Shown piece after piece: positions 10,346 through 21,104 of a stretch of DNA of 64,000 nucleotides. The position numbers and the translations under genes are program-made. Positions within the stretch are counted from its first letter, which is position 1, and each line of letters opens with the position of its first letter. This DNA is from Acanthosepion pharaonis (Eukaryota > Mollusca > Cephalopoda > Sepiida > Sepiidae), in NCBI GenBank assembly GCA_903632075.3, contig CAHIKZ030000060.1, positions 1,303,501 through 1,367,500 of the forward strand, in the 5' to 3' direction. Below the pieces are notes generated by a model. It worked only from the letters and a program-made list of their open reading frames with translations. It did not search any database and was not told where the DNA came from.

Positions 10346-10469
10346 AAAGGTAAGAGAAATGAGAGAGGCAAAATGTTAATTAATTTCTGTAAGAGATACA
10401 AAATGATTATTAACAATGTATTTTCTCCATAGCGAAGTGGCCGTAATTGAAATTGGAAAAACCGAAATA

Positions 10470-10806
10470 GGGAATTTTAGAGGTGTGGGATTTAAAAAAG
10501 AAAATATTTCGACAGGATATCAGACGCCGTCAGTTGGAGAGTAATCCTATTATCTCAAAGATACGCTTTAAAAACAATCCAAGAATTTGCACCAACTTTT
10601 AAAATTTCAAAGTAGGAAATTGAATGATTTAAGACAAATTCAGAAACGTGAAAGATGGACAGAAAGCTGATAACGCAAAAGTAGAGACAATAAATGAAGA
10701 ATCCAATATAGGAAAAAATTAAACCTGACTTGGCATCTCGACTTCAGTCACTTTCTCACCGACGTAACGTGGCTTCCCTCTGTCTTTTCTTCAAATATTT
10801 TCATGG
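10470..10806 (+). repeat. Duplicated segment, copy 2
   Basis: Second copy of the segment at 9650-9986. Its LINE part (10724-10806) stops soon after AATATTTTCATGGCAA, where it diverges from copy 1. The two copies differ at many positions, so the duplication is not recent. Confidence 0.75.
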
Positions 10807-10809
10807 CAA

Positions 10810-11320
10810 ATATGGCAATAAAAATTAAATTGAATGACGAAACCATTAAGGATTTGACCGTTATGAACAAAACTATTATACAAAGGGATTATGGCAGCTT
10901 GCATAAAGGAATTTATGTTTAAATTTGAAACAAAAAAAAAAAACAAAAAAATTCCCAAAAAGAAAACATATCTTAATAACATCAGAGAGGATTTCAATGA
11001 ATTTCAGGTGGAAATTCAAACAAAGATGCCAGATATTGTGGAATAAGGAAAATCTTCTTCCTATGGCTGGTCCCTTGTATCCGAGAAGGGCTTGTCTATT
11101 TGGGCGGCTAGCCAATCCCTGCTGCAGACGCATGCTCGGGCACATTTGTGTTTATTCAACATCCAGAGAGCTAACCTGTGGTTTATACTGCAACTATGCT
11201 GAGGAGACTTTAGTAACAATTTCTGGTAGAGAGTGCATAATCTGGCATTATCAACAGCCAGCCTGAACAAGACCAGCACGCTCGGTCACGATGACTTGTG
11301 ACTTCGTGCTAGTACAACCA
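10810..11320. other. No recognisable feature
   Basis: Mixed sequence with an A-run at about 10931. ORFs on both strands carry no recognisable domain. Confidence 0.4.
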
Positions 11321-11324
11321 TCGA

Positions 11325-11480
11325 CGGCTCTCAAATGGTTCCGTCTACCCAATTTCACTCACAAGCCTTCGGTAAACCCGTGGTATGGTTTTCAGACACT
11401 TTCCAAAGGTTCCGCACACTAGGATCACCTGCCGGAGGCTGGTAATATCAATGTCACCTTCCTGATCAATGGACTATGGT
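11325..11480 (-). mobile_element. Possible degraded tRNA-derived SINE
   Basis: CTCACAAGCCTTCGGTAAACC followed by CAGACACTTTCCAAAGGT and CACTAGGATCAC resembles, loosely, widely dispersed cephalopod tRNA-derived SINEs as I recall them. Match quality is poor and I give it low confidence. Confidence 0.25.
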
Positions 11481-11529
11481 AAGATTCGAACACTGGTCTC
11501 GTATCTTGGACACGAAAATAACATATAAC

Positions 11530-12140
11530 GAAAATAACATGAAGTCGAAAAACTATATTGAATCCATTAATAGGTTAGCAGCTATGAAAGTTAGTCCACT
11601 GTGTCATGCTAGACAATTTTTTTCTCCAGATTCTATCTCTCACATCTATAAGTCAGCCATTCGACAGGCTTGAAATATTGCTGCCACATACGGTCCTGTG
11701 TTCCTGTTATGTATGTAGAGATCCTTGATAAAATCCATAGAAGAATCAGCAATATTATTGGTCCTGATCTGGCGTCTCAGTTTTCAGTCACTTTCCCACC
11801 ACCATGCTTATTGTTCGGATGACTTCTTAGCTACGGTACCTCGATTGAATCAGTACTAGATTAGCGACATCAGTTTACAGTTGGGTTAGATCGATGTAAC
11901 CGAAAGGTCTATGCTAACAGTTTCTTTATTCGTACTTCTTGCTTGTGGAACTCCTTTCCGGCTTCATGCTTTCCAACCAACTTTAATCTTCAAAAATTTA
12001 AATGCAATGTCAATCACTATCAACGGTTCTCCTGATTAATCTTCTTTTGTTCTCGAACTTTAGCAACGTTTCGAACTCTTCCTCACCAAGGAAGTCCTTG
12101 TGTACTCGATTACCCCACCACAAAGATAAAAAAAAAACCC
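11530..12140 (+). pseudogene. Jockey/CR1-type LINE C-terminal fragment
   Basis: Starts MKSKNYIESINRLAAMKVS, then LCHARQFFSPDSISHIYKSA, then ILDKIHRRISNII, with an internal deletion between the PDLAS and TVGLDRCN-like blocks, ending in the 3' UTR at a T..TACTCGATTACC block. Frameshifted throughout. Confidence 0.7.
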
Positions 12141-12239
12141 AGAGAAAACGTGTCTTACAAAATGGCCCCCATAATTAAGGAAGCAAGAGCGATAATAAGG
12201 GAAATAAATGGAAATAGCAATAATAAAGGGAGATAACTC

Positions 12240-12405
12240 AAAGTTAATATTGGAACTGATGAAAAAGAGCAATAACGATTTTCCAAACGTAGCTTAAATG
12301 TGGCACAAGTCAGAACGTATGGGACACCCAGTGAGGATCGAACTCACTACTCATTCGCAATTGTTCGGTCGAGACAAACTTGCTAACAATTACACCGCCT
12401 CCGGA
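12240..12405 (-). mobile_element. tRNA-derived SINE (GTGTAATTGTTAGC type)
   Basis: Minus strand: GGTGTAATTGTTAGCAAG (A box), then GTGAGTTCGATCCTCAC (B box), then the 3' module ACTTGTGCCACATTTAAGC and GGAAAATCGTT. The sister copies at 19160-19425 share all these parts. The A and B boxes show it is pol III-type; the amino-acid specificity of the ancestral tRNA is unclear. Confidence 0.7.
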
Positions 12406-12449
12406 TGCTCATGGAAAAGAATAATAATATGGTTTTGAATACTAACATG

Positions 12450-12512
12450 AAATTCTTCTTCTTCTTCTTCTTCTTCTTCTTCTTCTTCTTCTTCTTCTTC
12501 TTCTTCTTCTTC
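12450..12512. repeat. (CTT)n microsatellite = LINE 3' tail
   Basis: A 60-bp (CTT)n run. On the minus strand it is the (AAG)n tail directly following the RTE 3' end at 12513, so it is the terminal repeat of that LINE. Confidence 0.9.
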
Positions 12513-13870
12513 TTTGTGCCTTGTCCTGTCAGGATATTGGCAATCATGGCTTTCCATAATTTCCTGTCCTTTGTAGCTCTTAATAAATGTCGTTTTTTGG
12601 TTATCTCTACTAAAACATGTTATGCCACTTATTTACTCAAGCTCGCTAGGTAGGTTATGCGTTGTTTTCCTTTGTTCTTCTTGCTTTTAATTTGTCCTGT
12701 GAGTATCAAATTTTCTAAGCCATTTTTCTTCATTATGTGTCCTAAAAATCTCTGTCATTGTTTCTATTTTCTCTAAAACTTCGTCATTTTCTCACCATCC
12801 TTCTGGGGAATTACATTTCTGTTGCTTTAAGCCTTTTCTTCATCTTTGAGGAGATTGTCCAGGAGATTGTTCATATAGAAGAACTGATATTACATTATAG
12901 TTCAGCACTCTTTTCTTTCTTTCTAATGAAATTTTTCTGTTTCTGAATACTTTACTTAGCTTTTGGAAGGCATCATTCTCTATGCCGATGTGTCTCCGGA
13001 TTTCCATGTAGCAATTTCCATCCTCTGTTAAAATACTTCCCAGATATTTAAATTGTTGTACTTTGATTTTCGTATCACCAATTGGTAATTTGTATGTTGT
13101 GTTGTTTCTTTTGCTAACAACCATGCAATCTGTCTTCTTGTAGTTTATACTTAGTCCTTTCCTCTCGCTTTTCATTGCTATTTTTCTGTCGGAGCTATTG
13201 TAGTTTCCTTTCTGTGTCCTCTACCAGCACCGCTGTTAAGATTGTGGCTGTCAATAATGAATTCTGGTAGGACTTTTAATTCTCTCAGAATTGCTTCACT
13301 GTATAGGTTAATTAAGTCCGGTGAGAAGACACATTCTTGTCTTACACCTTTTCTATATGCAGGCGGTTTCCTGCCAGTATAGTTTCTGGTTTACTATAAT
13401 ATCCTTCTCAAATATGTCATGGCTATCTAGTAGTTCCAACTGTTCTTTGTGACATACTTTGTGAAACCCTTTTGCATAATCTATAAAACATAGGTATATA
13501 TCCTTCTGCATTTGTATCGCTCTTTCTTACATAATTCTGAGTATAAATATTGCCTTGTTCCAGTGCATTTAACGAATCTGCACTATTCTTATACTATCTG
13601 CGGTCTAATTCTGCTGCCCGCTCTAAGTTTTGTTATATGGCTCATTACGCCGATTGTACGATCATATTCGTTTGCACCTGGCTTCTTATGCAGTGCTATG
13701 AAAATGGATCTACTTAGGTCTTCCGGTATATCACCACTGTTGTATATTTCATTTATTATGTCTGTAATTTTCTTTAGGCCGAAATCATCTAAGGCTGCCA
13801 TTATCTCTATTACAATTCCGTCTAATTGCTGCTTTGTTTCTCTTCGATAAGGTCAATGCTGATTTCAATC
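12513..13870 (-). pseudogene. RTE-type LINE, long RT relic
   Basis: Minus strand, in order: DDFGLKKITDIINEIYNSGD, DLSRSIFIALHKKPGANEY, an IDYAKGF.K-like motif A region, RKGVRQECVFSPDLINLYSE, ILRELKVLPEF, then (YADD box lost) the ERKGLSINYKKT, YLGSILTEDGNCYMEIRRHI and AFQKLSKVFRNRKISLE blocks, a VLLY block, and finally the KLW.AMI end with a (AAG)n tail. The blocks match the RT and thumb of RTE-type LINEs. The upstream endonuclease is missing, and frameshifts and stops are frequent. Confidence 0.85.
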
Positions 13871-13904
13871 TGCAGAATGTAACTCATCTAGAATGAAATC
13901 AAAT

Positions 13905-14164
13905 TAAACGGAACACACACAGACACACACACACATAAAGATGAATAACGAAAGCGTAGAAGCTACCATGATCGATGTACAACGATCAATAGGTAGGAGG
14001 AAGTTATTAAATGCAAGTGAAATAGAAAGAATTACCAAAGTGTACTATACAAACCCGTATACTTCGAAAATAATAATACCTGCAACAGTCAAACCAGATA
14101 ATTGCGATGTCATTGAGGCAACAACAAATAATGTTTGCCGTTGAAAAACAGAAAAAAGACCCAT
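13905..14164. other. (CA)n and unassigned sequence
   Basis: A short (CA)n run at 13913-13936, then an open frame of 67 codons from 13941 without any motif I recognise. It could be filler between two LINEs. Confidence 0.35.
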
Positions 14165-14815
14165 AGTAAGTTTGAGCGTTTGGGTATGGTCAAATTGGCA
14201 GCTGATCTCAGAAATGATCTAAATTCTGTTGTTAACTGGGGCAAGGAACAAACGAAATTGCTCTTTTTTAAAAATCTGGGAAAACCCATTTTACCATTAA
14301 TCATCATGGCTGACAATATTCTCCGGGAGAGCGGCTCATTGACTAATGTTTTCCGCTGACAAAAAGTGGAAAGATTATATTGAATCAATTGTTAGGTCTG
14401 CTACTAGGACAGTTGGTTCCCTGTGTCATGTTAGACAATTTTTCTCGCCAGAATCTATCTTACATATTTATAAGTCTACTATTCGTCTATGCTTTGAATA
14501 TTCGCTGCCACAGATGGTCTGGTACTCCTTTTATATATTTAGAGATTCTTGACAAAATCATACGAAGAATCTGCAACATAATTAGTCCTGATTTGGCATC
14601 TCGGCCTCAGATCATTTCCCACTGCCGTAGTGTAGCTTCCCTGTACCTTTTCTATAAATACCTTCATGGTAATTGTTCTGATCATCTATCCTCTGTGGTA
14701 CGTAAACTTTATGAATTTTAGCGCAGTACTAGATTGGCGGCAAGGTCTCATCATTTTACAGTTGAAATGGCTAGATATAACCGTAAGTTCTATGCTAACA
14801 ATTTCTTCTCTCCCA
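14165..14815 (+). pseudogene. Jockey/CR1-type LINE, RT end and C-terminus
   Basis: Longest 5' reach of this family here: VKLAADLRNDLNSVVNWG (post-catalytic RT region), KPILPLIIMADNIL, then KKWKDYIESIVRSA, LCHVRQFFSPESILHIYKS, ILDKIIRRICNIISPDL, FYKYLHGNCSDHLSSVV and YEF. Several frame changes occur (at least near 14345 and 14500-14540). It ends abruptly near 14815 and is followed by another copy of the same family. Confidence 0.8.
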
Positions 14816-14825
14816 TAAGATTCAC

Positions 14826-15200
14826 TTATTGGCATCTCGGCTTCAGTCACTTTCCTTCAACCATAATGTAGCTTTCCTTTGCCTTTCCTTTAAATAATTT
14901 CATGCTAATTCTTCTTTTCACTATGGTACATAGACTTTATGAATTTAAGTGCAGTACTAGATTGGTGGCAAGGTCTCATCATTTTACAGTTGAAATGGCT
15001 AGATGTAGCCGTAAGTTCTATGCTGACATTTTCTTCTGTGACACTTCTCGATTCCAACTTTTTGCTTCCCAGACAACTTTGATCTTCAGAAATATAAATG
15101 CAATGCCAATCTTATTATTCTCTCTCCTTAATAAATTTTTCTCGTTCTGTAACATTCAGTAACTCCTTACTTCCTAGTGGCTTTATTGCCTTGCTTTCAC
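14826..15200 (+). pseudogene. Jockey/CR1-type LINE 3' fragment, tandem copy
   Basis: Begins at the GGCATCTCGGCTTCAGTCAC block, carries LYEFKCSTRLVARSHHFTVE, an F.SQTTLIF.NINA-like block, and the 3' end TTCCTAGTGGCTTTATTGCC. Same orientation as the preceding copy. Confidence 0.7.
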
Positions 15201-16136
15201 AAAGATGTGTTTTTTTCTGCGCGTTCACTTGCCGAATTTATACTAATAAGCAAAAAAAAAAAAAATGACTGTTTTGAAAACACTTTGCGAGCCACACTGG
15301 CTAGTCTTGCAGGCATCATGCAAACTCCGGTCATATTTCTGCAGCTCATTTTTTTTTTGTCACGGAAAAAGAGCTTGGAAAATATGACACTCACAGGACA
15401 GTTTTTGTAGTAGTCACTCAAAGAGGGAAAAGAACTTTGTAAATTTGACATTCACCAGACATGGAGGACAAGAGCGACATAGAAAAACAGCACATAGCCG
15501 AATAGGGCTGGCGCTTACGACCTCCGAACATTCTGACTAGGGGGGAGACCTGATTAGTACCCCCGGACAGTGCTTTGTGACCCTCGCTATCTTATCAGCA
15601 TTTGCTTTTTTCTACCTACATTTATATACATTAAAAAGTAAACTAAGCACAACTAAATTTTAAACGATGAAAAATTTTCGCGGATTTTGATGTCATTCTG
15701 AAGTCATTTTTTTTTTCGTCCAAATTCCTGAATTTGTTTTGCTCATGTTAAAGCCACAACAAGACACTATATAAAATTCACTATTTTTTCCCATAATATT
15801 GAAAGAGTTAAAATTATTTGATTTTTTAAAAAGAAAAATGTCAAGTTAATATTTAAGATCGAATGATCGATTAAGGCATACCTTTAATTTGTATTTAGAT
15901 ACATTGTATTTATTTTCAATTTTTCTAGTTGAATTGTTCACTTATATACATATGATCCTTTATTGTACATATTTAGGTTACAATAAAATTTCTATCTTAT
16001 ATGAATACTCCCTTATGAAACTTGAGACGTAGTAGTGTGGAGGGCTCCGTATGATTATTTCGGTGGAGGATACATCATAGATTTCAGTGGTCACGAGACC
16101 CTTACACCGTCCCTGATGCCGAATAAACAATTTTGG
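15201..16136. other. No recognisable feature
   Basis: Mixed and AT-rich sequence. I see no coding motif, promoter or repeat that matches elsewhere in the window. Confidence 0.45.
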
Positions 16137-16215
16137 TATCAGCGATGTGAAAGGGATAGAGGGTTGTGGAGAGCCTTGATCGCCTACGTCCTGATAGGAC
16201 ACGGTACATAGAAAG
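16137..16215 (+). repeat. RTE-type LINE 3' tip
   Basis: GGTTGTGGAGAGCCTTGATC, then CGTCCTGATAGGACACGG and TACATAGAAAGAAAG: the terminal KLWRALIAYVL-like codons and the start of an A/G tail. Only the 3' end is present. Confidence 0.7.
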
Positions 16216-16329
16216 AAAGATGTGACTTCGAAGAAGAGTTAGTCTGACGTTAGCCTCAGAAAAATAAACTTCTTTCTGTTCAATTTCATATTGAGTTAAG
16301 AGGTGTTCCTCTTTATGTGTCTCCAAAAT

Positions 16330-16912
16330 CGAGCAAGTGCGACAGTTTAACTACCTGGGAATTGTTTTAACAGGGGACGGAAAGTCCAACAACGTAATCA
16401 GAAGGCACATTCGGATAGTGAAAGATGCCTTCCAAACACTAAGCAGAGTATTAAGAAACAGGAACATTTCGTTAGTAACAAAGAAAATAGTACTTAACTC
16501 TTATGCAGATCGGTCCTCCTATATGGTAGTGATCTAGACATTCACATCACAGTAGAATAAAAGGCTTGAAGCAACAGAAATGGTGTTCTACAGAAGGCTG
16601 CTGAGGATACCATGGACTGAACAAAGAGAAAATGGAAACAATAAGGAGACTTATACTTAACATCAGAAACAGAGAGTTGAAATTTTTAGAGCACATGATG
16701 AAGGAAAGTGGGTTCGGAAAAATTGACACTCACATGACATACTGAAGGCAAGAAGATCAAAGAATAACAGCGAACAACGCAGCTAACGGGCTTGTGTAAA
16801 TGGAAAGCAGAACAAGGATTGGGAGAGATGGCCGAAAGACAACATTTACTAAGAGCTACAGAGAACAGGAAATTGTGGAGAGCCAACATTCTTAATGGAC
16901 ACTGCATATAGA
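16330..16912 (+). pseudogene. RTE-type LINE C-terminal fragment with GAA tail
   Basis: FNYLGIVLTGDGKSNNVIRR, then HIRIVKDAFQTLSRVLRNRN, ISLVTKKIVLNSY, a FYRRLLRIPWTEQ-like block, KIDTHMTY-like and KLWRAN, then ATATAGAAGAAG. The order matches the 12.5-13.9 kb copy. It flows straight into the long GAA tract. Confidence 0.75.
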
Positions 16913-17011
16913 AGAAGAAGAAGAAGAAGAAGAAGAAGAAGAAGAAGAAGAAGAGGAGGGGGAGGAGGAGGAGGAAGAAGAAGAAGAGGAGGAGAAGAAG
17001 AAGAGGAGGAG

Positions 17012-17042
<31 letters not shown>

Positions 17043-17253
17043 GGAGAAGAAGAGGAGGAGGAGGAGGAAGAAGAGGAAGAGGAGAAGAAGAAGAAGAAGA
17101 AGAGGGGGGGAAGAAGAAGAAGAAGAAGAAGAAGAAGAAGAGGAGGGGAAGAAGAAGAAGAAGAAGAAGAAGAAGAAGAAGAAGAGGAGGAGGAGAAGAA
17201 GAAGAAGAAGAGGAGGAGGGGAAGAGGAAGAAGAAGAAGAAGAAGAGGAGGAG

Positions 17254-17287
<34 letters not shown>

Positions 17288-17471
17288 GGGAGGAGAAGAA
17301 GAAGAGGAGGAGGAGGAGGAAGAGGAGAAGAAGAAGAAGAAGAAGAAGAAGAGGAGGGGGAAGAAGAAGAAGAAGAAGAAGAGGAGGAGGAGAAGAAGAA
17401 GAGGAGGAGGAGGAGGAGGAGGGGGAGGAAGAAGAAGAAGGAAGAAGAAGAAGAAGAAGAAGAAGAAGAAG
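16913..17471. repeat. (GAA/GAG)n polypurine tract, about 560 bp
   Basis: Pure A/G triplet repeats, GAA mixed with GAG blocks. It starts as the terminal tail of the LINE at 16330-16912. The long ORFs on both strands are low-complexity artefacts. Such tracts can form triplex (H-DNA). Confidence 0.95.
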
Positions 17472-17580
17472 ATTGTGTAAATAGTTGGCTGAATAAGGAT
17501 TAGAAGAGCTAGCAAAAATTCAAAGTTTACAAAGAGCCACGGACAGGAAATTGTGGAGAGCCATGACAGCTCACGTCCTT
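17472..17580 (+). repeat. Second RTE-type 3' end, beyond the GAA tract
   Basis: The GGCTGAATAAGGATTAGAAG and GAAATTGTGGAGAGCCATGA blocks repeat the last ~100 bp of the RTE coding end. So the GAA tract is bracketed by two LINE 3' ends in the same orientation. Confidence 0.65.
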
Positions 17581-18470
17581 TTTTTGGTATATGAATTAAT
17601 TTCCATATACTAATCTCTAGATTACTTTATATGAATAACATTTTGTGTTCGTCTTAATTTCCTTTGCGCACTGTAAAACGCGTCTGTGTGTCCATGCGCG
17701 CGCGAATTACAGGGGACCATGTAAAGGGTAACAATGCGAAATTGTTTTGCTGTCAGGAAGAATTTGATATTTCTTTGGATGTTGTCAGTTTAATGTCAGT
17801 TGTTATAAATTTACAGAGTCAATCGTTTCGGTTCCTCTTTCTTATGCTGTTTGTTCAGAGCTTTACAAAAATGACAAACCAATAACAAAACTTAATGTCC
17901 GCTGCCATCCCTATGATCTGTACAGCATTTGTATCTAATTCTATCCCTCTTTTCAAAAATATCAGGCTTCTTCAAGATGAAGACAATCATGTCTCCCCAC
18001 AGCTTCCTTCCTAGCATAACGTCTTTGGAAAAAATATTGGAACGGTTTCCTTGGTTTGGAATTCAGAGTTTCTTTGCTTATAGGTTTGTTCCCACATAAG
18101 GCTAGAGAGCCCAGTCTATTTTGTTATTTTTTTTTTATTAAAGTTCACCTAATACAAGGCCCAAGAGCCGCTCAAGGTAACAGGTGTTGATTAGGCGAAA
18201 ATGGGTAACATGTAAGGTAGAATCTTGTTGTTTTTGTTACTACCGTGGAGGTTAATTCTTTTTCCGCCTCTCGTAAATCAAAGCAAAGAAAAAAAAGCCA
18301 TTAAGTAAGGGCAAATAAATGTATGGTTTATTTACATCTATACAAAACTAGTAACATCTGTATGTTGCTGTTGTTAAGGGAACAGGGAGAGAGAATGGTG
18401 AAATTAAATATGAAATGGACATTGACGATGACTGTCGACGTCAGTGGCATTTCTCTCTCTCTGGGGGCGG
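17581..18470. other. No clear feature
   Basis: Mostly unassigned. Around 18135-18200 is a block (AAGGCCCAAGAGCCGCTCAAGG) like those at 50325-50360 and 53717-53750, so part is a dispersed repeat. Confidence 0.4.
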
Positions 18471-18473
18471 GTT

Positions 18474-18560
18474 TTGTGTTGACATCAAACACTGATCTGT
18501 GTCCCGTCTCTCTCTCTCTCAGCGTGCCGGTGTTGACATCAAACACTGATCTGTGTCTCG

Positions 18561-18591
<31 letters not shown>

Positions 18592-18755
18592 GTGCCGGTG
18601 TTGACATCAAACACTGATCTGTGTCTCGTCTCTCTCTCTCTCTCTCTCTCAGCGTGCCGGTGTTGACATCAAACAGTGATCTGTGTCGCGTCTCACTCTC
18701 TTTCTCTCTCTCTTTCAGCGTGCCGCTGTTGACATCAAACACTGATCTGTTCCGG
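18474..18755. repeat. Minisatellite with (CT)n-length variation, about 5 units
   Basis: Unit of about 45-65 bp: GTGTTGACATCAAACACTGA, then TCTGTGTC..GTC, a (CT)n run of differing length, and CAGCGTGCCG. The constant part is nearly invariant and length differences come from the CT run. Confidence 0.9.
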
Positions 18756-18949
18756 GTCTGTTTGAATTTGAGAATATATAGCCGTCAATCGGCTCGAAAT
18801 TAAAGTTTTCGTTTCTGATCAGGAGTGGTTTGGACTGGTCATAATATATTAATAATTTTGTTTTGGTTAATGCGGATGTATGCGTGAAGCCGATGCGTAG
18901 AAAACGTATTTACGCAGCCTGCTTTGGGGCGTCGAGCGGTCAACATCCG

Positions 18950-19065
18950 GTTTAGATGTACAAAGCACGATAAGAGTTACTGAGTGAGGCTGTTGTATGG
19001 ACGTAAGAGCAAGTAAGCGTATATCATGAGAATATGTAGAATAGATAATGGTTGAATCTAGACTT
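18950..19065. repeat. Dispersed repeat
   Basis: GATGTACAAAGCACGATAAG, AGTTACTGAGTG.GG and ATGGACGTAAGAG match in order a segment at 50345-50420 (and partly 53740-53800). Family unknown. Confidence 0.45.
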
Positions 19066-19159
19066 GATCTTGACTGCACTAGTGTAAACCGAACCTGTAT
19101 CTAACTATTTTACTCTAGTGTAAACCAAACCTATTTCTATGGTTTTACTGTAGTATAGT

Positions 19160-19290
19160 TATTTTCCAAGCGTAGCTTAGATGTGGCACAAGGCCGAAAG
19201 TATGGGGCATCTAGTGAGGATCGAACTCCCTTTTCAGTTGTAATTGATCTAGCGAGACAAGCTTGCTCACCATTACACCACGCCGAGGTG
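19160..19290 (-). mobile_element. tRNA-derived SINE
   Basis: Minus strand: TGGTGTAATGGTGAGCAAG (A box), GGGAGTTCGATCCTCAC (B box), ACTTTCGGCCTTGTGCCACA, CTAAGCTACGCTTGGAAAAT. Same family as 12240-12405. Confidence 0.8.
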
Positions 19291-19297
19291 ACCTAGT

Positions 19298-19425
19298 GAT
19301 TTTCCAAGCGTAGCTCAGATGTGGCACAAGGCCGAAAGCATGGAGCACCTAGTGAGGATCGAACTCACTTTTTTTTCACTGATCTAGCGAGACAAGCCTG
19401 CTAACCATTACACCACGCGAATATA
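19298..19425 (-). mobile_element. tRNA-derived SINE, tandem copy
   Basis: Minus strand: TGGTGTAATGGTTAGCAGG, GTGAGTTCGATCCTCACTAG, TTTCGGCCTTGTGCCACATC. It follows the previous copy head-to-tail with a short spacer. A T-run interrupts the variable region before the B box. Confidence 0.8.
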
Positions 19426-19724
19426 TTTCTATTTGACTCTATAACTAACTTTTTTTTTTAATTTATTGCATATGAAACTTATATCTACATTATTTTTTAA
19501 TCTAATGTAAATGGACCTTGCCTACCATTTTGAGGCTCACGTAAACAAAAGCCATGTCCACTTGTATTTTTTCATCTAGTGTAAATTGGACTTTCTTTCT
19601 TTTTGACTCTCGTGTAAACCCGGCCCATATCTACATTTTTTTTTTTTTTTTACTTTAGTATCAGCCGGAGCTATGTCTACCATTTTGCCTCCCTGGACGA
19701 TAGGCGGAGCTATCTATTCCTCTG

Positions 19725-19803
19725 TGTGTATGTGTGTGTGTGTGCGCCTGCATGCGTGTGTGTGCGTGCGTGTGTGTGTTCGCGCGCTCGTGTGTGTGTG
19801 TGT
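19725..19803. repeat. (GT)n-rich microsatellite
   Basis: Interrupted GT/GC alternation, possible Z-DNA. Confidence 0.9.
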
Positions 19804-19867
19804 AAACAAAAATTTTATCGAATGCTTACATTCAGTAATCATGTTTTCCAGTTGCATTCCAAGTGCA

Positions 19868-19946
19868 ATTAGCAGTCACATAGCAATTAGCAGTCACATA
19901 ACAGTTAGCAGTCACATCATAGCAGTTAGCAGTCACATAGCAATTG
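19868..19946. repeat. 18-bp minisatellite, about 4 units
   Basis: Unit near TTAGCAGTCACATAGCAA with small length variants. Confidence 0.9.
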
Positions 19947-19949
19947 CCT

Positions 19950-21010
19950 GGATTCTCGCATGGTGAACGAACGCATCAGTATTCCATCGACACATTACCG
20001 TTGAGTTGTTTTTTGTTTTTTTTAATGAGAGTAGAACATTCATCTAATGTTCTAGAATGACCTGCACCTGAAATGTATTTAATTGAGAAAGGTTTGTCCA
20101 ACTCCCCCCCCCATTTGCTTTCTGGAGCAAAGGCTGCCACGAGATAAACGACGTGCAAGCATGCAGGTTATATTTCATAGAAATTAGCAGTTTCATAACA
20201 GTCCTACTGAAGATTGCATTTAAAAGCCTTAGGAAACTTTTCGGAAAATGATTTCCGTCTGAATTTCTAGATACAAACATTGGTCAGCAGATAAACCCTT
20301 GTTTAACAACGAAGAACATTCATTTTTGTCGATTCAAAAGATTCGTATAGGTACTTTCATGAGAACACTAAAAAAGAGCATAGCATGATGAAAAAGACAC
20401 CAAACTTGACGAAAACAAAATTTTATCATCTAAATGTTTATGTTATTATTAAGAGGAAAGATCAAAGTATTTTGGGGGTATTTTTTTTTACATTTTTAAT
20501 CGTTCCTAGCACGTCCGAAAATTTCGTTAAAAATCTTGTTTTTTTTTTGAGTCAGCAAAATTGACAGATAATCAATCATGTCAACCATTTTTTTCATTTT
20601 ATAAAAAAAATGAAAAATCGCAGTTTGAAATTCTTTTAAAAATCAATTATAATTTTTTCAAAACTTATTTTAAAAAAATCAGAAATTATAATGTTTATTT
20701 AAAATATTTTGAAACCAGCATTATTTAGTTTCTGCGCCGAAAAGGTGTAGTTTGAAAATTAAACAAAGCAGGTCATAACAGTTCCTGTCACTTGACAGGT
20801 GATGAATGACTTATTGACGGATTATGTGAGGATAATTTGTTCTACGGAAGGACAGAAGTGAAACTATTTAGATTTAAGTGAACAAATTATTTACCTCATT
20901 ATTTTTAATCATTTCAGCGCTCTATTTTTTGTACTTAGATTTCACCTTTATGTTTACGATGCTTTATAGAAAATATAAAAAAATTAAAATAAGACTGTTG
21001 AGAGTGAGAT
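19950..21010. other. No recognisable feature
   Basis: AT-rich, with a few T-runs. No motif or repeat match found. Confidence 0.45.
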
Positions 21011-21011
21011 T

Positions 21012-21066
21012 AAATTTCATAAGAAAGGTATCTAATTAATTTATAGGTACCTTTCTTATGAAATTT
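21012..21066. repeat. Perfect inverted repeat, 19-bp arms
   Basis: Arms 21012-21030 and 21048-21066 (AAATTTCATAAGAAAGGTA and its complement) with a 17-bp loop. Possible short MITE or hairpin RNA. Confidence 0.85.
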
Positions 21067-21076
21067 TATCAGAAGT

Positions 21077-21104
21077 GTACATAAAATATTATAATTTTAT
21101 GTAC
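21077..21104. repeat. Perfect inverted repeat, 11-bp arms
   Basis: GTACATAAAAT (21077-21087) pairs with 21094-21104 across a 6-bp loop, ten bases after the previous hairpin. Confidence 0.8.

Larger units (their letters stand above)
19075..19715. repeat. Degenerate tandem repeat, host for two SINEs
   Basis: A loose unit of about 45-60 bp, with CTAGTGTAAACC, ACCTAT.TCTAC and T-rich spacer, recurs about eight times, e.g. at 19078, 19116, 19500, 19575, 19607 and 19660. Two tRNA-derived SINEs (19160-19290 and 19298-19425) interrupt it. Confidence 0.6.

Noticed and set aside
13512..13850. 112-codon plus-strand frame
   Set aside because: Shadow of the RTE reverse transcriptase on the minus strand.
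16892..17515. Open frames of about 200 codons on both strands
   Set aside because: Pure GAA/GAG triplet repeat; absence of stops is a composition effect.
18470..19950. CRISPR-like array (regular repeats and spacers)
   Set aside because: Repeats are minisatellites with simple-sequence spacers in a eukaryotic context; no cas-like genes.
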